Assembly: GCF_002119725.1 (NCBI RefSeq)
Contig: NZ_CP021109.1
Coordinates: 2,604,001 to 2,668,000 of the forward strand
Reading direction: 5' to 3'
From: Bordetella genomosp. 9
GTDB taxonomy: Bacteria; Pseudomonadota; Gammaproteobacteria; Burkholderiales; Burkholderiaceae_B
Length of the DNA stretch: 64,000 nt
The notes beneath the pieces are model-generated. The model worked only from the letters and a program-made list of their open reading frames with translations. It searched no databases and was not told the origin of the DNA. A program made the position numbers and the translations under genes. Position 1 is the stretch's first letter. The number at the start of each line of letters is the position of its first letter. Of this stretch, positions 16,811 through 24,539 are shown one piece after another.

Positions 16811-17704
16811 ATGGATTTCCGCCAGCTCCGGTACTTCGTTGCGGTGGCAGAGGAACTGAGCTTCAGCGCGGCGGCGCGCCGCCTGCACGTCAGCCAGCCG
16901 CCGCTGAGCATGCAGGTGAAATCGCTGGAAGACGAGCTGGGCGCAACCCTGCTGCGCCGGACCAAGCGCCATGTGGAATTGACGGAAGCCGGTGCGCTGT
17001 TTCTGGAACAGGCGCGGCGCGCGCTGCAGCACCTGGAACGGGCGGGCGACGTAGTCCGTCAGGCCATGCAGGGCGAAGCCGGGGAAATCCGTATCGCGTT
17101 CACGGCTTCCGTGCCGATGTTCGAGGCTTTTCCCCGCATCGTGCAAAGCTTCCGCGGCCGCCATCCGGCGGCGCGCGCCGACCTGCTCCATATGTCCACC
17201 GGACAGCAGTTGCAGGCTCTGGCCGAGCGCAACATCGACGTCGGTTTCCTGCGCCCTTCCCTGCTTTTCTGTCCGCCGCCGGACATCCGGGTGCTGTCGC
17301 TCTGGAGCGATCGGCTCATGGCCGTGCTGCCCGCGGGGCACCGCCTCGCGCAAAGGCGGGCGCCCTTGCCCATGGCGGCGTTATCGGGCGAATCCTTCAT
17401 TCTGTTCCCGCGCGGGCTGGGTTGCGGCCTGTTCGAACACGTCGGCGTGCTGGCCAGCCGCGCCGGGTTTGCCTTGCAGGTGAGCCAGGAGGCCCGGGAG
17501 GGCGCCACCATCATCGGGCTGGTCGCCGCGGGCATGGGCGTCTCCATCCTGCCCGAAACGTATGCGAAAACCGGCATTCCGGGCGTAACGTACCGGCCGC
17601 TCGATACGCCCGACGCCGCCAGCCGGGTGCTGCTCGCGCATCGCGCCGACGACGACACGCCGCTGCTGGCGCGCTTTTTCGAGACCGCCGCCGCGAGCCG
17701 CTGA
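16811..17704 (+). CDS. LysR-family regulator, divergent from Bug/ligK operon
   Basis: A 297-residue LysR protein: helix-turn-helix at about residues 1-60 (LSFSAAARRLHVSQPPLSMQ) and an effector domain with FTASVPMFEAFP and VAAGMGVSILPE. It belongs to the CatM/BenM-like subgroup that often governs aromatic-acid genes. It is divergent from the Bug-ligK-like pair across 120 bp, which contains TATAAT at 16739-16744 and AT-rich sequence; control of that pair is the simplest reading. Confidence 0.9.
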   Translation: MDFRQLRYFVAVAEELSFSAAARRLHVSQPPLSMQVKSLEDELGATLLRRTKRHVELTEAGALFLEQARRALQHLERAGDVVRQAMQGEAGEIRIAFTASVPMFEAFPRIVQSFRGRHPAARADLLHMSTGQQLQALAERNIDVGFLRPSLLFCPPPDIRVLSLWSDRLMAVLPAGHRLAQRRAPLPMAALSGESFILFPRGLGCGLFEHVGVLASRAGFALQVSQEAREGATIIGLVAAGMGVSILPETYAKTGIPGVTYRPLDTPDAASRVLLAHRADDDTPLLARFFETAAASR

Positions 17705-17760
17705 CCACGCCGGTCCGCGGCGCCGGCGTCGGCGTCGTGGCCGCGCCTGCCGCTTGGGGC

Positions 17761-18165
17761 CTATTTCGGCGTCGCGAAAATCGTGATGGTGAATTCGGTC
17801 AGGTTGTAGCCCATCTCGTCGGCGATCTGGCGCAGCCGGCGTTCGATATCCGGGTCGAAGAACTCCTCTACGTGCCCGGTGGGCGTGCTCACCAGATGCC
17901 CATGGTGCCGCTCGCCATCGTTCAGCTCGAATATCGCCTTATTGCCGCCGAGCTGGCTGCGCTTGAGCAGTCCCGCCTGCTCGAACTGCGTCAGCACACG
18001 GTAGACCGTGGCCAGGCCCATTTCGACGCCTTCGTTCATCAGGTGGCGATAGACGTCTTCGGCGCTGAGGTGGCGCCTTTCGCTGTTGCGGAACAGATCG
18101 AGTATCTTCAGGCGCGGAAACGTCACCTTCAGACCGATGCCCTTCAAATCGACGGAATCCGTCAT
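17761..18165 (-). CDS. Fur-family regulator with degenerate metal sites
   Basis: A 134-residue Fur paralogue. The DNA-binding half is intact ([20 protein letters not shown], then [20 protein letters not shown]), but the metal half is altered. In E. coli Fur numbering, structural zinc Cys93 and Cys96 are Ser and Thr, and the C-terminal Cys pair is absent. Asp89 is Gly and His125 is Phe. Residues matching His33, Glu81, His88, His90, Glu101 and Glu108 remain. It probably still binds Fur-like DNA, but its metal response may be lost or changed. It is convergent with the LysR gene and divergent from the AI-2E permease. The genome's main fur is presumably elsewhere. Confidence 0.85.
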   Translation of the reverse strand: MTDSVDLKGIGLKVTFPRLKILDLFRNSERRHLSAEDVYRHLMNEGVEMGLATVYRVLTQFEQAGLLKRSQLGGNKAIFELNDGERHHGHLVSTPTGHVEEFFDPDIERRLRQIADEMGYNLTEFTITIFATPK

Positions 18166-18354
18166 GTCATGTCTCCACCTGGCCTGTCGGCGCCATCCCG
18201 GGCCGGCCTGCGGCGCCGCCGAGGTTCTTCATGCAAGCGCCATTGCCTCGGCGCGAAGCGCGGCCGTAAGCTGCGCGTCTTTCTGCTTCGGCAACATGGC
18301 ATCATGCGCATTGCGCCCGCCGTCCGGGCCGGCGCTTCTCGCGGGAACCCTCAT

Positions 18355-19413
18355 ATGAGCAATTCCAATCTGCACTACCGGACCTTCCTGTTCTTGCTGA
18401 TCGTCGTCACGATCGCGTTCGGCTGGATCCTGTGGCCATTCTACGGCGCGGTGTTCTGGGGCACCATCCTTGCCATCATCTTTGCCCCGCTGCACCGGCG
18501 CCTGCTCTCGCGCCTGGGCAAACGCCGCAACCTGGCCGCCCTCATCACCCTGCTGCTGTGCGTGGTGATCGCCATCCTGCCGGTCATCGTGATCACCGGT
18601 TCGCTCGTGCAGGAAGGTACGGCGCTTTACCAGCAGATCCGTTCCGGCAACCTGAACTTCGGCCTGTATTTCGAGAGGGTGATGAACGCCCTGCCTCCGT
18701 CCGTGCATGCGACGCTGGACCGGTTCGACCTTGCCGATATCCGTAGCCTGCAGGAGAAGCTGAGCACGGCCACGGTGCAGGGCAGCCAGTTCCTGGCCAC
18801 CAAGGCGTTCAGCATCGGGCAGGACACCTTCCAGTTCGTGGTCAGTTTCGGCGTGATGCTGTACCTGCTGTTCTTCCTGCTGCGCGACGGAGCCACCCTG
18901 TCCCGCACGATCAGCCGGGCGATTCCCTTGAGCGAAGCCTACAAGCAGCACCTGACCCGCAAGTTCACCACGGTGATCCGCGCCACGGTCAAGGGCAACG
19001 TGGCCGTGGCGGCGACGCAGGGCCTGCTGGGCGGCCTGGCGTTCTGGTTCCTGGGCATCCAGGGTTCCCTGCTTTGGGGCGTGCTGATGGGGTTCCTCTC
19101 GCTGCTGCCGGCCGTGGGTGCGGCGCTGATCTGGGTGCCCGTGGCCGTCTATTTCCTCGTCACGGGGGCGCTTTGGGAAGGACTGGGACTGATCGCGTTC
19201 TGCGTGCTGGTCATCGGCATGGTCGATAACATCATGCGCCCGATCCTGGTGGGCAAGGACACCAAGATGCCCGACTACGTGGTCCTGATCTCCACGCTGG
19301 GCGGCATGGCGCTGTTCGGGCTGAACGGCTTCGTCATCGGCCCGCTCGTCGCGGCGCTATTCACCGCCGTGTGGGACCTGTTCGCATCCGAGGGCGAAAC
19401 CGCGGCCAATTAG
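18355..19413 (+). CDS. AI-2E family transporter (PerM-like permease)
   Basis: A 352-residue polytopic membrane protein of the PerM/AI-2E transporter family. Paired hydrophobic segments lie near the N-terminus (residues 9-48 and 60-83). A soluble stretch of about 90 residues follows, then further membrane segments with LRDGATLSRTI, FLSLLPAVGAALIW and DNIMRPILVG, all conserved in the family. Functions in relatives vary (autoinducer-2 export, Na+/H+ exchange). ATG 18355 has GGGAA upstream; longer in-frame sequence belongs to the overlapping LysR region. Divergent from the Fur-like gene. Confidence 0.88.
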   Translation: MSNSNLHYRTFLFLLIVVTIAFGWILWPFYGAVFWGTILAIIFAPLHRRLLSRLGKRRNLAALITLLLCVVIAILPVIVITGSLVQEGTALYQQIRSGNLNFGLYFERVMNALPPSVHATLDRFDLADIRSLQEKLSTATVQGSQFLATKAFSIGQDTFQFVVSFGVMLYLLFFLLRDGATLSRTISRAIPLSEAYKQHLTRKFTTVIRATVKGNVAVAATQGLLGGLAFWFLGIQGSLLWGVLMGFLSLLPAVGAALIWVPVAVYFLVTGALWEGLGLIAFCVLVIGMVDNIMRPILVGKDTKMPDYVVLISTLGGMALFGLNGFVIGPLVAALFTAVWDLFASEGETAAN

Positions 19414-19423
19414 GGCCGCTGAC

Positions 19424-19491
19424 GCCGGTGGACGCCGAAAGGCCCCCACCGGCGGCGCGCCTGCCGTCTTGAAAGTCGGCCTTCGGCCGAC
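19424..19491. terminator. Two hairpins between convergent genes
   Basis: Stem GCCGGTGG (19424-19431) / CCACCGGC (19446-19453), then GTCGGCC (19475-19481) / GGCCGAC (19485-19491) closed by a C-UUCG-G type loop. They lie in the 104-bp gap between the convergent AI-2E permease and MetQ-like genes, where a two-way terminator is expected. There is no clear T run. Confidence 0.5.
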
Positions 19492-19517
19492 GTCCTTGAG
19501 CAGATGAAAAGACGTCC

Positions 19518-20348
19518 CTACCAGGGAAAGTCGATCAGGTCGCCATAAAGACGCCGCAGCGTCGCCTTGACCTCCGGCGAGCGCTGATAGACCGCGATGA
19601 ACTTCAACAAGCGTTGATCCTGGGCGCGCTCGGGCCGGGTCACCCAGCGGATGGCGTAGCGCCGCACATTGGCGGGGTCCTGGTTGTCGAAGGCCAGGCC
19701 GTCTTTTTCGTCCAGGCCGCCGTGGCGCGCGAAGGTCGTGTACGTGACCGACGCAGTGACGTCATCGAAAGAGCGCGAGGCCTGCGCCCCTTCGATCGCG
19801 ACGAATTTCAGATTGCGCGGGTTGTCCTGCACGTCCAGCAGCGTGGCCCGTTCGGCCACGCCGGGCTTCAGGACGATCAGCCCCATGGACTGCAACAGCA
19901 GCAGGGCCCGGCCGGTATTGACAGGGTCGGCCGGGATGCCGATGGACGCGCCCTGCGGAATCGGCTCGCCGCGCTTGATCTTCTTCGAGAACAGGCCGAT
20001 GGTGGTGGAATAGCCGTAGGCAATGGGGACCAGATTCGCCCCGCGACTGCGGTTGAACACGTCCAGAAACGGCGCGTGCTGGAAGAAGTTGGCGTCGATG
20101 GAGCCGTCCACCGTGGCGACATTCGGCATGACCCAATCGGCGAATTCGACCAGCTTGGCATTGACGCCCTCAAGCCGCGCCTGATCGATGGCGATTTCCG
20201 TCGCCTCGTTTGCAATGCTGGCGATGACGCCGATGCGCAAGGGAGCCGGTTGCGCGATGGCGCGCGTGACGGCGGGAACCCATGCCAGGCCCGCCGCCGC
20301 GCCGAGCCCGCGCAGCATGCGACGACGCGGGATGCGGGCGGGATGCAT
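19518..20348 (-). CDS. MetQ/NlpA-family solute-binding protein with Tat-like signal
   Basis: A 276-residue NlpA-family receptor (LRIGVIASIANEATEIA, later NFFQHAPFLDVFN and IPADPVNTGRALLLLQ), normally the methionine-binding part of a MetNIQ importer. The signal begins with RRRMLRGLGAAAGLAWVPAV, Tat-like with twin arginines, and no lipobox Cys is seen, unlike most MetQ lipoproteins. No metN or metI is adjacent. Its ATG overlaps the carbonic anhydrase stop by one base (TGATG), so the two are probably made together. The ligand may not be methionine. Confidence 0.82.
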   Translation of the reverse strand: MHPARIPRRRMLRGLGAAAGLAWVPAVTRAIAQPAPLRIGVIASIANEATEIAIDQARLEGVNAKLVEFADWVMPNVATVDGSIDANFFQHAPFLDVFNRSRGANLVPIAYGYSTTIGLFSKKIKRGEPIPQGASIGIPADPVNTGRALLLLQSMGLIVLKPGVAERATLLDVQDNPRNLKFVAIEGAQASRSFDDVTASVTYTTFARHGGLDEKDGLAFDNQDPANVRRYAIRWVTRPERAQDQRLLKFIAVYQRSPEVKATLRRLYGDLIDFPW

Positions 20349-21013
20349 CAGGCGGCGCTGTCGTCGGCCGGCCCCTCCCCGAAGGGATGGAACTCGCCGG
20401 TGCGTGGATCGCGGATGAACAGCAGGCCGGTTGCCACGCCGAAGTACGCGCCATGCAGTTGCAGCTCGCCACGCTCGACGCGCTGCCGGATATACGGGAA
20501 GGTCATCAGGTTATTCAGGCTGTGTTCCACCACCGCCCATTCCAGACGGCGCAGATCCGCGTCCCGCTCGCCACCCAGATTCAGCTTGTTCGCCGTTTCC
20601 CCGATCTGCGACATCCACTTGCCGATGAAATCGCCCTTGGCCAAGGGCTCGGCATGGTCGTAATAGGAACGGATGCCGCCGCAGGCCGCATGGCCCATCA
20701 CCACGATGTGCTTCACGTTCAAGCCGTTCACGGCAAACTCGATGGCCGAGCTGGTGCCGTGATAGTGGGAATCCGGCTCGTACGGCGGCACCAGGTTGGC
20801 GACGTTGCGCAGCACGAAAATCTCGCCCGGCCCGGCGTCGAAAATCAGCTCGGGCGCGACGCGGGAGTCGCAGCAGCCGATGACCATGATTTCCGGGCTC
20901 TGCCCCACTTCCGCCAATTGACGGAAGCGCGCCCGCTCGGAAGGAAAGCGACTCGTCAGAAAAGCCTGGTACCCGGCGGTCAGCCGCCCGGGAAAATCGA
21001 AAGTCTTATCCAT
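20348..21013 (-). CDS. Beta-class carbonic anhydrase
   Basis: A 221-residue beta-carbonic anhydrase that interconverts CO2 and bicarbonate in the cytosol. Zinc ligands are visible as Cys47, His108 and Cys111, with the Asp49-Arg51 dyad in CCDSRVAPE and the HAACGG motif. The start MDKTFDF (ATG 21013) was chosen because upstream in-frame sequence is repeat DNA. The stop overlaps the MetQ-like start. The 470-bp upstream region holds only repeats, so its promoter must lie close to the start, within about 21014-21062. Confidence 0.92.
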   Translation of the reverse strand: MDKTFDFPGRLTAGYQAFLTSRFPSERARFRQLAEVGQSPEIMVIGCCDSRVAPELIFDAGPGEIFVLRNVANLVPPYEPDSHYHGTSSAIEFAVNGLNVKHIVVMGHAACGGIRSYYDHAEPLAKGDFIGKWMSQIGETANKLNLGGERDADLRRLEWAVVEHSLNNLMTFPYIRQRVERGELQLHGAYFGVATGLLFIRDPRTGEFHPFGEGPADDSAA

Positions 21014-21062
21014 CTTTGATCTGCCTGAATTTGAAATCGCGTCGCACATTTTAGCTAGAGGA

Positions 21063-21092
21063 AGGCCACCCCTCGAAGCGCTATCGCGCTTC
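21063..21092 (+). repeat. Partial copy of interspersed palindromic repeat
   Basis: A fragment matching the first part of the family described at 21100 (CGAAGCGCTATCGCGCTTC core), just left of the full copy. Confidence 0.7.
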
Positions 21093-21099
21093 AAATATA

Positions 21100-21180
21100 A
21101 GCCCACCCCCGAAGCGCTATCGCGCTTCCCCCTCGAGGGGGCGCGCCTGCGGACCGGCAAAGCCGGATCCGCGGCGCCCC
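21100..21180 (+). repeat. Interspersed GC-rich palindromic repeat, full copy
   Basis: This 81-bp element comprises three consecutive inverted repeats: GAAGCGC / GCGCTTC, then CCCCTCGAGGGG, then GCGGACCGGC / GCCGGATCCGC. Near-identical copies occur at 22424-22504 (inverted) and 38437-38520, with partial ones at 21063 and 22303. All are intergenic. It resembles REP/BIME-type mobile palindromes. No transposase accompanies it here. Confidence 0.85.
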
Positions 21181-21390
21181 GATCAGGCCTGCTCCTTCTG
21201 GGGCGGTGATTCTCTGATGGGCACTGCTCCTTCTGGAGCTGCGGTGTTCCGATGGGCAATGCTCCTTCTGGATCCGCGGTGATTGGATGGGCACTGCTCC
21301 TTCCCGGTCAGCGGTGGCCGAATGGGCACGGCTCCTTCCGGATCGGCGGCGGACGGATCGGCAGGGCTTCTTGGGGTGGCGCGTCGTTAG
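21181..21390 (+). repeat. 35-bp tandem repeat, six units
   Basis: Six consecutive 35-bp units begin at 21181, 21216, 21251, 21286, 21321 and 21356. Units 2-4 are the best conserved (GATGGGCACTGCTCCTTC core); units 1, 5 and 6 are more diverged. There are no unique spacers, the length is not a multiple of three, and no gene covers it. It abuts the palindromic repeat at 21100. With that repeat it fills most of the gene-free stretch 21014-21481; nothing else was seen in the rest. Confidence 0.9.
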
Positions 21391-21481
21391 GCCGTGCTCT
21401 TGTGTAAGGGGCCTGGCACCGAATGGGCCGCTGCGGGAAGCGCTACGTTGGTATGGCGCCCGGTTGCGCTGGAACGTTTGT

Positions 21482-22159
21482 TCAGGCGGTCTTGCGGAAG
21501 GTCAGGTTGACGCGGCTTGGGCCGGTGGCGGGATGGGTTCCGTCGCGCAGGGGTGCGACGCCGTGGAAGGCCAGGCGCGACGGGCCGCCCCATACGGCGA
21601 TGTCGCCGTGCTGCACCGTGAAGCGGCGCGGGCGGTCGTTGCGCTGCAGGCCGCCGAACAGGAATACGGCGGGCAAGCCCAGGGAGATGGAGACGATGGG
21701 CGCGCGCAGGTCGAGCTCATCGCGGTCCTGATGCAGCGACAGCCGCGCACCGGGCCGGTACAGGTTGATCAGGCAGGCCTGCGGCGCGAAATCCGCATAA
21801 CCGGCACGCGCGGCCGCTTCCCGCGCCAGGTCGATGAACACGTCCGGCATGGCGGGCCAGGGCCGGCCGGACAAGGGATCCTCCGCCCCATAGCGATAGC
21901 CACGCCGGTCCGAAATCCAGCCCTGGGTCCCGCAGTTCGTCATGGCCACCGACATCCGCTGGCCCCCGGGCGTTTCCAGGTGACGAAAAGGCGCCGCCGC
22001 CGCAATCGCTTTCACCGCCGCCAGCAGCGCCGGCGCGCGGCCGCAGGCGTAGCGACGCAGCAGCACGGCGCCCGGCGCGATCGGTTCGTCCCACGGCGCT
22101 TCCTCATCCGGGGCGCCGAACAGGTCACCGGAAGCGCCGGGAAGTGATGGATAAGCCAT
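21482..22159 (-). CDS. alkB: AlkB alkylated-DNA repair dioxygenase
   Basis: A 225-residue AlkB that oxidatively removes methyl groups from 1-methyladenine and 3-methylcytosine using Fe(II) and 2-oxoglutarate. Iron ligands are His143, Asp145 and His199; 2-oxoglutarate-binding Arg216 and Arg222 are present. Strong family blocks are TPGGQRMSVAMTNCG and APIVSISLGLPAVF. ATG 22159 gives a length and N-terminus close to E. coli AlkB; longer in-frame sequence has no match. It stands alone between two repeat regions, without an adjacent ada. The Ada-like gene is 33 kb away. Confidence 0.95.
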   Translation of the reverse strand: MAYPSLPGASGDLFGAPDEEAPWDEPIAPGAVLLRRYACGRAPALLAAVKAIAAAAPFRHLETPGGQRMSVAMTNCGTQGWISDRRGYRYGAEDPLSGRPWPAMPDVFIDLAREAAARAGYADFAPQACLINLYRPGARLSLHQDRDELDLRAPIVSISLGLPAVFLFGGLQRNDRPRRFTVQHGDIAVWGGPSRLAFHGVAPLRDGTHPATGPSRVNLTFRKTA

Positions 22160-22256
22160 CCCGCCATTGTAGATCCCACCCCATCGAGGCCCTACGTAAA
22201 CCTCGCCCGCCGCCGGCGCCACCGTCCCCAGCGCGTCCCAAAGAGCCAGCCATGGC

Positions 22257-22475
22257 AACCCCTTCGCTTACAAGCCACGCCACAAAAGCAGCACCACCTA
22301 CCGGGGCGCTGCGGATCCGGCTCCGCCGCTCCGCAGGCGCGCCCCCTCGAGGGGCAAACGCCGAACGCTTCATGGCGAACCCCTTCGCTTACAAGCCACG
22401 CCACAAAAGCAGCACCACCTACCGGGGCGCCGCGGATCCGGCTTCGCCGGTCCGCAGGCGCGCCCCCTCGAGGGG
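22257..22475. repeat. Tandem direct duplication, period 121 bp
   Basis: A segment of about 98 bp at 22257-22354 recurs at 22378-22475 with few changes; both start AACCCCTTCGCTTACAAGCC. Each copy includes inverted palindromic-repeat sequence (partial at 22303-22354). The duplication fills most of the gene-free stretch 22160-22503 between alkB and xerD; no reading frame of quality was seen there. Confidence 0.85.
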
Positions 22476-22504
22476 GAAGCGCGCCAGCGCTTCGGGGGTG
22501 GGCT
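22424..22504 (-). repeat. Interspersed palindromic repeat, full inverted copy
   Basis: The reverse complement closely matches the 21100-21180 element, including all three palindromic modules. Its last base touches the stop codon of xerD (22504-22506), so it may also serve as the 3' end structure of that transcript. Confidence 0.85.
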
Positions 22505-23472
22505 CAACCTCTAGGATGGTGCTGCGCGTGCAGCGTCTTCAACCGTTCGCGCGCTACGTGGGTATAGATCTGCGTTGTCGAAATATCCGCATGGCCGAGC
22601 AGCATCTGCACCACGCGCAAGTCGGCGCCATGATTGACGAGATGCGTCGCGAAAGCGTGGCGCAGCACGTGCGGCGATATCGGGGCGCGTATGTCGGCCT
22701 CTCTGGCATAGCGCCCCACCATCAGCCAGAAGGTCTGACGATGCATCGCCTCGCCTCGGACAGTCACGAACAGGGCATCGCACTGCCGGCCGGCCAGCAG
22801 CAGCGGCCGGGAATGACGGACGTAGCGGTCGATCCAGTGGGCCGCCTCGGCCCCCAGCGGCACCAGCCGGTCCTTGCCGCCCTTGCCGCCCACCACGCGC
22901 ACCACGCCTTCGTTCAGATTGACGTCCAGCGCGGCCAGTCCGACCAGCTCGGATACCCTGAGTCCGGTGGCGTACAGGGTCTCCAGCATGGCCTTGTCGC
23001 GCAGACCCAGCTCGGTCTCCACGCGCGGGGCCGCGAGCAACGATTCCACCTGCGCTTCGGACAGCGTCTTCGGCGTTCGCAGCGGCTGGCGCGCGGACCG
23101 CACGGAAAGACAGGGATCGCTGGCGATGCGCCGTTCGCGCAGGGCCCACTGGAAATAACGGCGCAGGGCCGATAGGCGGCGGTTGGCCGTGGTCGGGCGC
23201 GTATCGCCATGCACGGCTGCGAACCAGCTTTCGATGTCCCCCGCCCGTGCTGCGCAGATACGGCGCCCCTCGTGTTCATGCAGCCAGACGTCGAAGGCCG
23301 CCAGATCGTTGCGATACGCGTTCAGCGTATTGCGTGACAGGCCGTCCTCCAGCCATAGCGCATCGAGAAACTCCGCCACCGAGGGGTCGATGTCCTGGCG
23401 GCTCTGAAGCGAAGGGGCATCCTGCTTGACCCGCCGCGCCGAGCGCGGCCGCGAACCGGCGCTGCTCGCCAT
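22504..23472 (-). CDS. xerD: Tyrosine recombinase XerD
   Basis: A 322-residue XerC/XerD-type recombinase that resolves chromosome dimers at dif. It has an N-terminal SAM-like core-binding domain (about 28-115) and a C-terminal catalytic domain with Arg172 (TGLRVSEL), Lys in GKGGKDR, His268-Arg271 (SPHVLRHAFATH), His294 (LLGHADISTTQIYTH) and nucleophile Tyr303. The extended N-terminus (about 25 residues) is unusual but common in relatives. It lies 6 bp after the DedA-rhodanese gene, likely in one transcript. It looks housekeeping, not a mobile-element integrase. Confidence 0.92.
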   Translation of the reverse strand: MASSAGSRPRSARRVKQDAPSLQSRQDIDPSVAEFLDALWLEDGLSRNTLNAYRNDLAAFDVWLHEHEGRRICAARAGDIESWFAAVHGDTRPTTANRRLSALRRYFQWALRERRIASDPCLSVRSARQPLRTPKTLSEAQVESLLAAPRVETELGLRDKAMLETLYATGLRVSELVGLAALDVNLNEGVVRVVGGKGGKDRLVPLGAEAAHWIDRYVRHSRPLLLAGRQCDALFVTVRGEAMHRQTFWLMVGRYAREADIRAPISPHVLRHAFATHLVNHGADLRVVQMLLGHADISTTQIYTHVARERLKTLHAQHHPRG

Positions 23473-23478
23473 CCTGGA

Positions 23479-24426
23479 TCAACCTCTCGAGGGCGCGGGC
23501 TCACCCGGCCCCTGCGCCGTCCGCTGGCGCGCCACCCAGGCGTCATAGCCGCCCGCCAGCGCGGACACGTTGCGGTACCCCGCCTTCAGCAGGCGGTCCG
23601 CCATGACGGCCGCCGAAATCTCCTGGGGGCAGGCGCAATAGACGACGATATGCGCGTCCAGCGGCCAGGGGAAGCGGCCGTCGGCGGCCTTGACGTGCGG
23701 ATCGACCGCGACCGCGCCCGGCAGGGGCTGTTCGCTATTGGCGCGCACGTCGATCAGGACCGGCACGCAGCCGGCGGCCCGCATCTCTTCCAGTTCGTCC
23801 AGCGTGACCCGCCGCACGTGCGCAAAACGCCGGATCGTGCGCGCCCGGCGTATCCAGCGGTAGGTCAGGTAAAGCGCCAGCGCCACCGCCACGGCGAGCA
23901 AACCATAACCGCCGTATTCCGCGAGCGCGTCCAGCACCACGCCGACCATGTCGTTGAAGGCGATGCCGACAATCAGCGCGGACCCCGCCCAGATCAGCGA
24001 GCCCGCCGCGTCATAGGACAGGAAGGTGCGGAACGGCAGCCCGGCGAAGCCCGACATCACGGTGGACAAGGCGCTTGCGCCCGGCAGGAACTTCGCCACC
24101 AGCAATACGCGCGGCCCGGTGCGCCAGTAGAGCGATTGCGTCTGCCGGATGCAGGAATCGCGGGATATGGAAACGCGGCACACCGTGCTCAGGAGACCGG
24201 CGCCGAACCGCCGGCCGCCCGCGAACCAGGCCGCATCGGCGATCAGGCAAGCCAGCACCGCCGCGCCGAGGGTCAGGGGCCAGGACAGGTCGCCGTGCAG
24301 CACCAGGGCGCCGGCCACGACCAGCAAGGGATAGGCGGGAATCGGCAGGCCAGCCTGCTCCAGCAATACGTTCACAAATACCAGCAGCGGGCCGTGGGCC
24401 AGCAGCAGGGTCTGGATGTCTTTCAA
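23479..24426 (-). CDS. DedA-family membrane protein fused to rhodanese domain
   Basis: About 315 residues. Residues 1-195 form a DedA/VTT-type membrane domain (LLEQAGLPIPAYPLLVVAG and the family block KFLPGASALSTVMSGFAGLP). Residues 210-305 form a rhodanese-like domain (VLIDVRANSEQ; active loop YCACPQEISAA with a Cys). DedA proteins act in membrane homeostasis and lipid scrambling. The start is uncertain: I prefer TTG 24426 (MKDIQTLLLAHG), because a GTG at 24537 would leave only 2 bp to the divergent gene and adds a poor N-terminus. Upstream of xerD. Confidence 0.8.
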   Translation of the reverse strand: MKDIQTLLLAHGPLLVFVNVLLEQAGLPIPAYPLLVVAGALVLHGDLSWPLTLGAAVLACLIADAAWFAGGRRFGAGLLSTVCRVSISRDSCIRQTQSLYWRTGPRVLLVAKFLPGASALSTVMSGFAGLPFRTFLSYDAAGSLIWAGSALIVGIAFNDMVGVVLDALAEYGGYGLLAVAVALALYLTYRWIRRARTIRRFAHVRRVTLDELEEMRAAGCVPVLIDVRANSEQPLPGAVAVDPHVKAADGRFPWPLDAHIVVYCACPQEISAAVMADRLLKAGYRNVSALAGGYDAWVARQRTAQGPGEPAPSRG

Positions 24427-24539
24427 AGTGTTCTCGCAATACGCAACGGCGGCACCGGCCTGCGCGGCAATGGGAAGGCGCCGCCATGCCGGATAATGGG
24501 GGCGCGCCGACAATTTTTCAATTCGGCGGAGAATCACGC

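Noticed and set aside
16789..18354. Long N-terminal extension of the AI-2E family permease
   Set aside because: It runs through the LysR and Fur-like genes in other frames and has no membrane or family features.
18355..19413. Quorum-sensing autoinducer-2 exporter as a definite function
   Set aside because: The family name is historical; members have varied roles and no luxS-type genes are present here.
21181..21390. CRISPR array
   Set aside because: Units are contiguous with no unique spacers between repeats, and no cas genes are present.
22504..23472. Phage or island integrase
   Set aside because: Motifs, length and setting match chromosomal XerD; no attachment-site duplication, tRNA gene or phage gene lies beside it.
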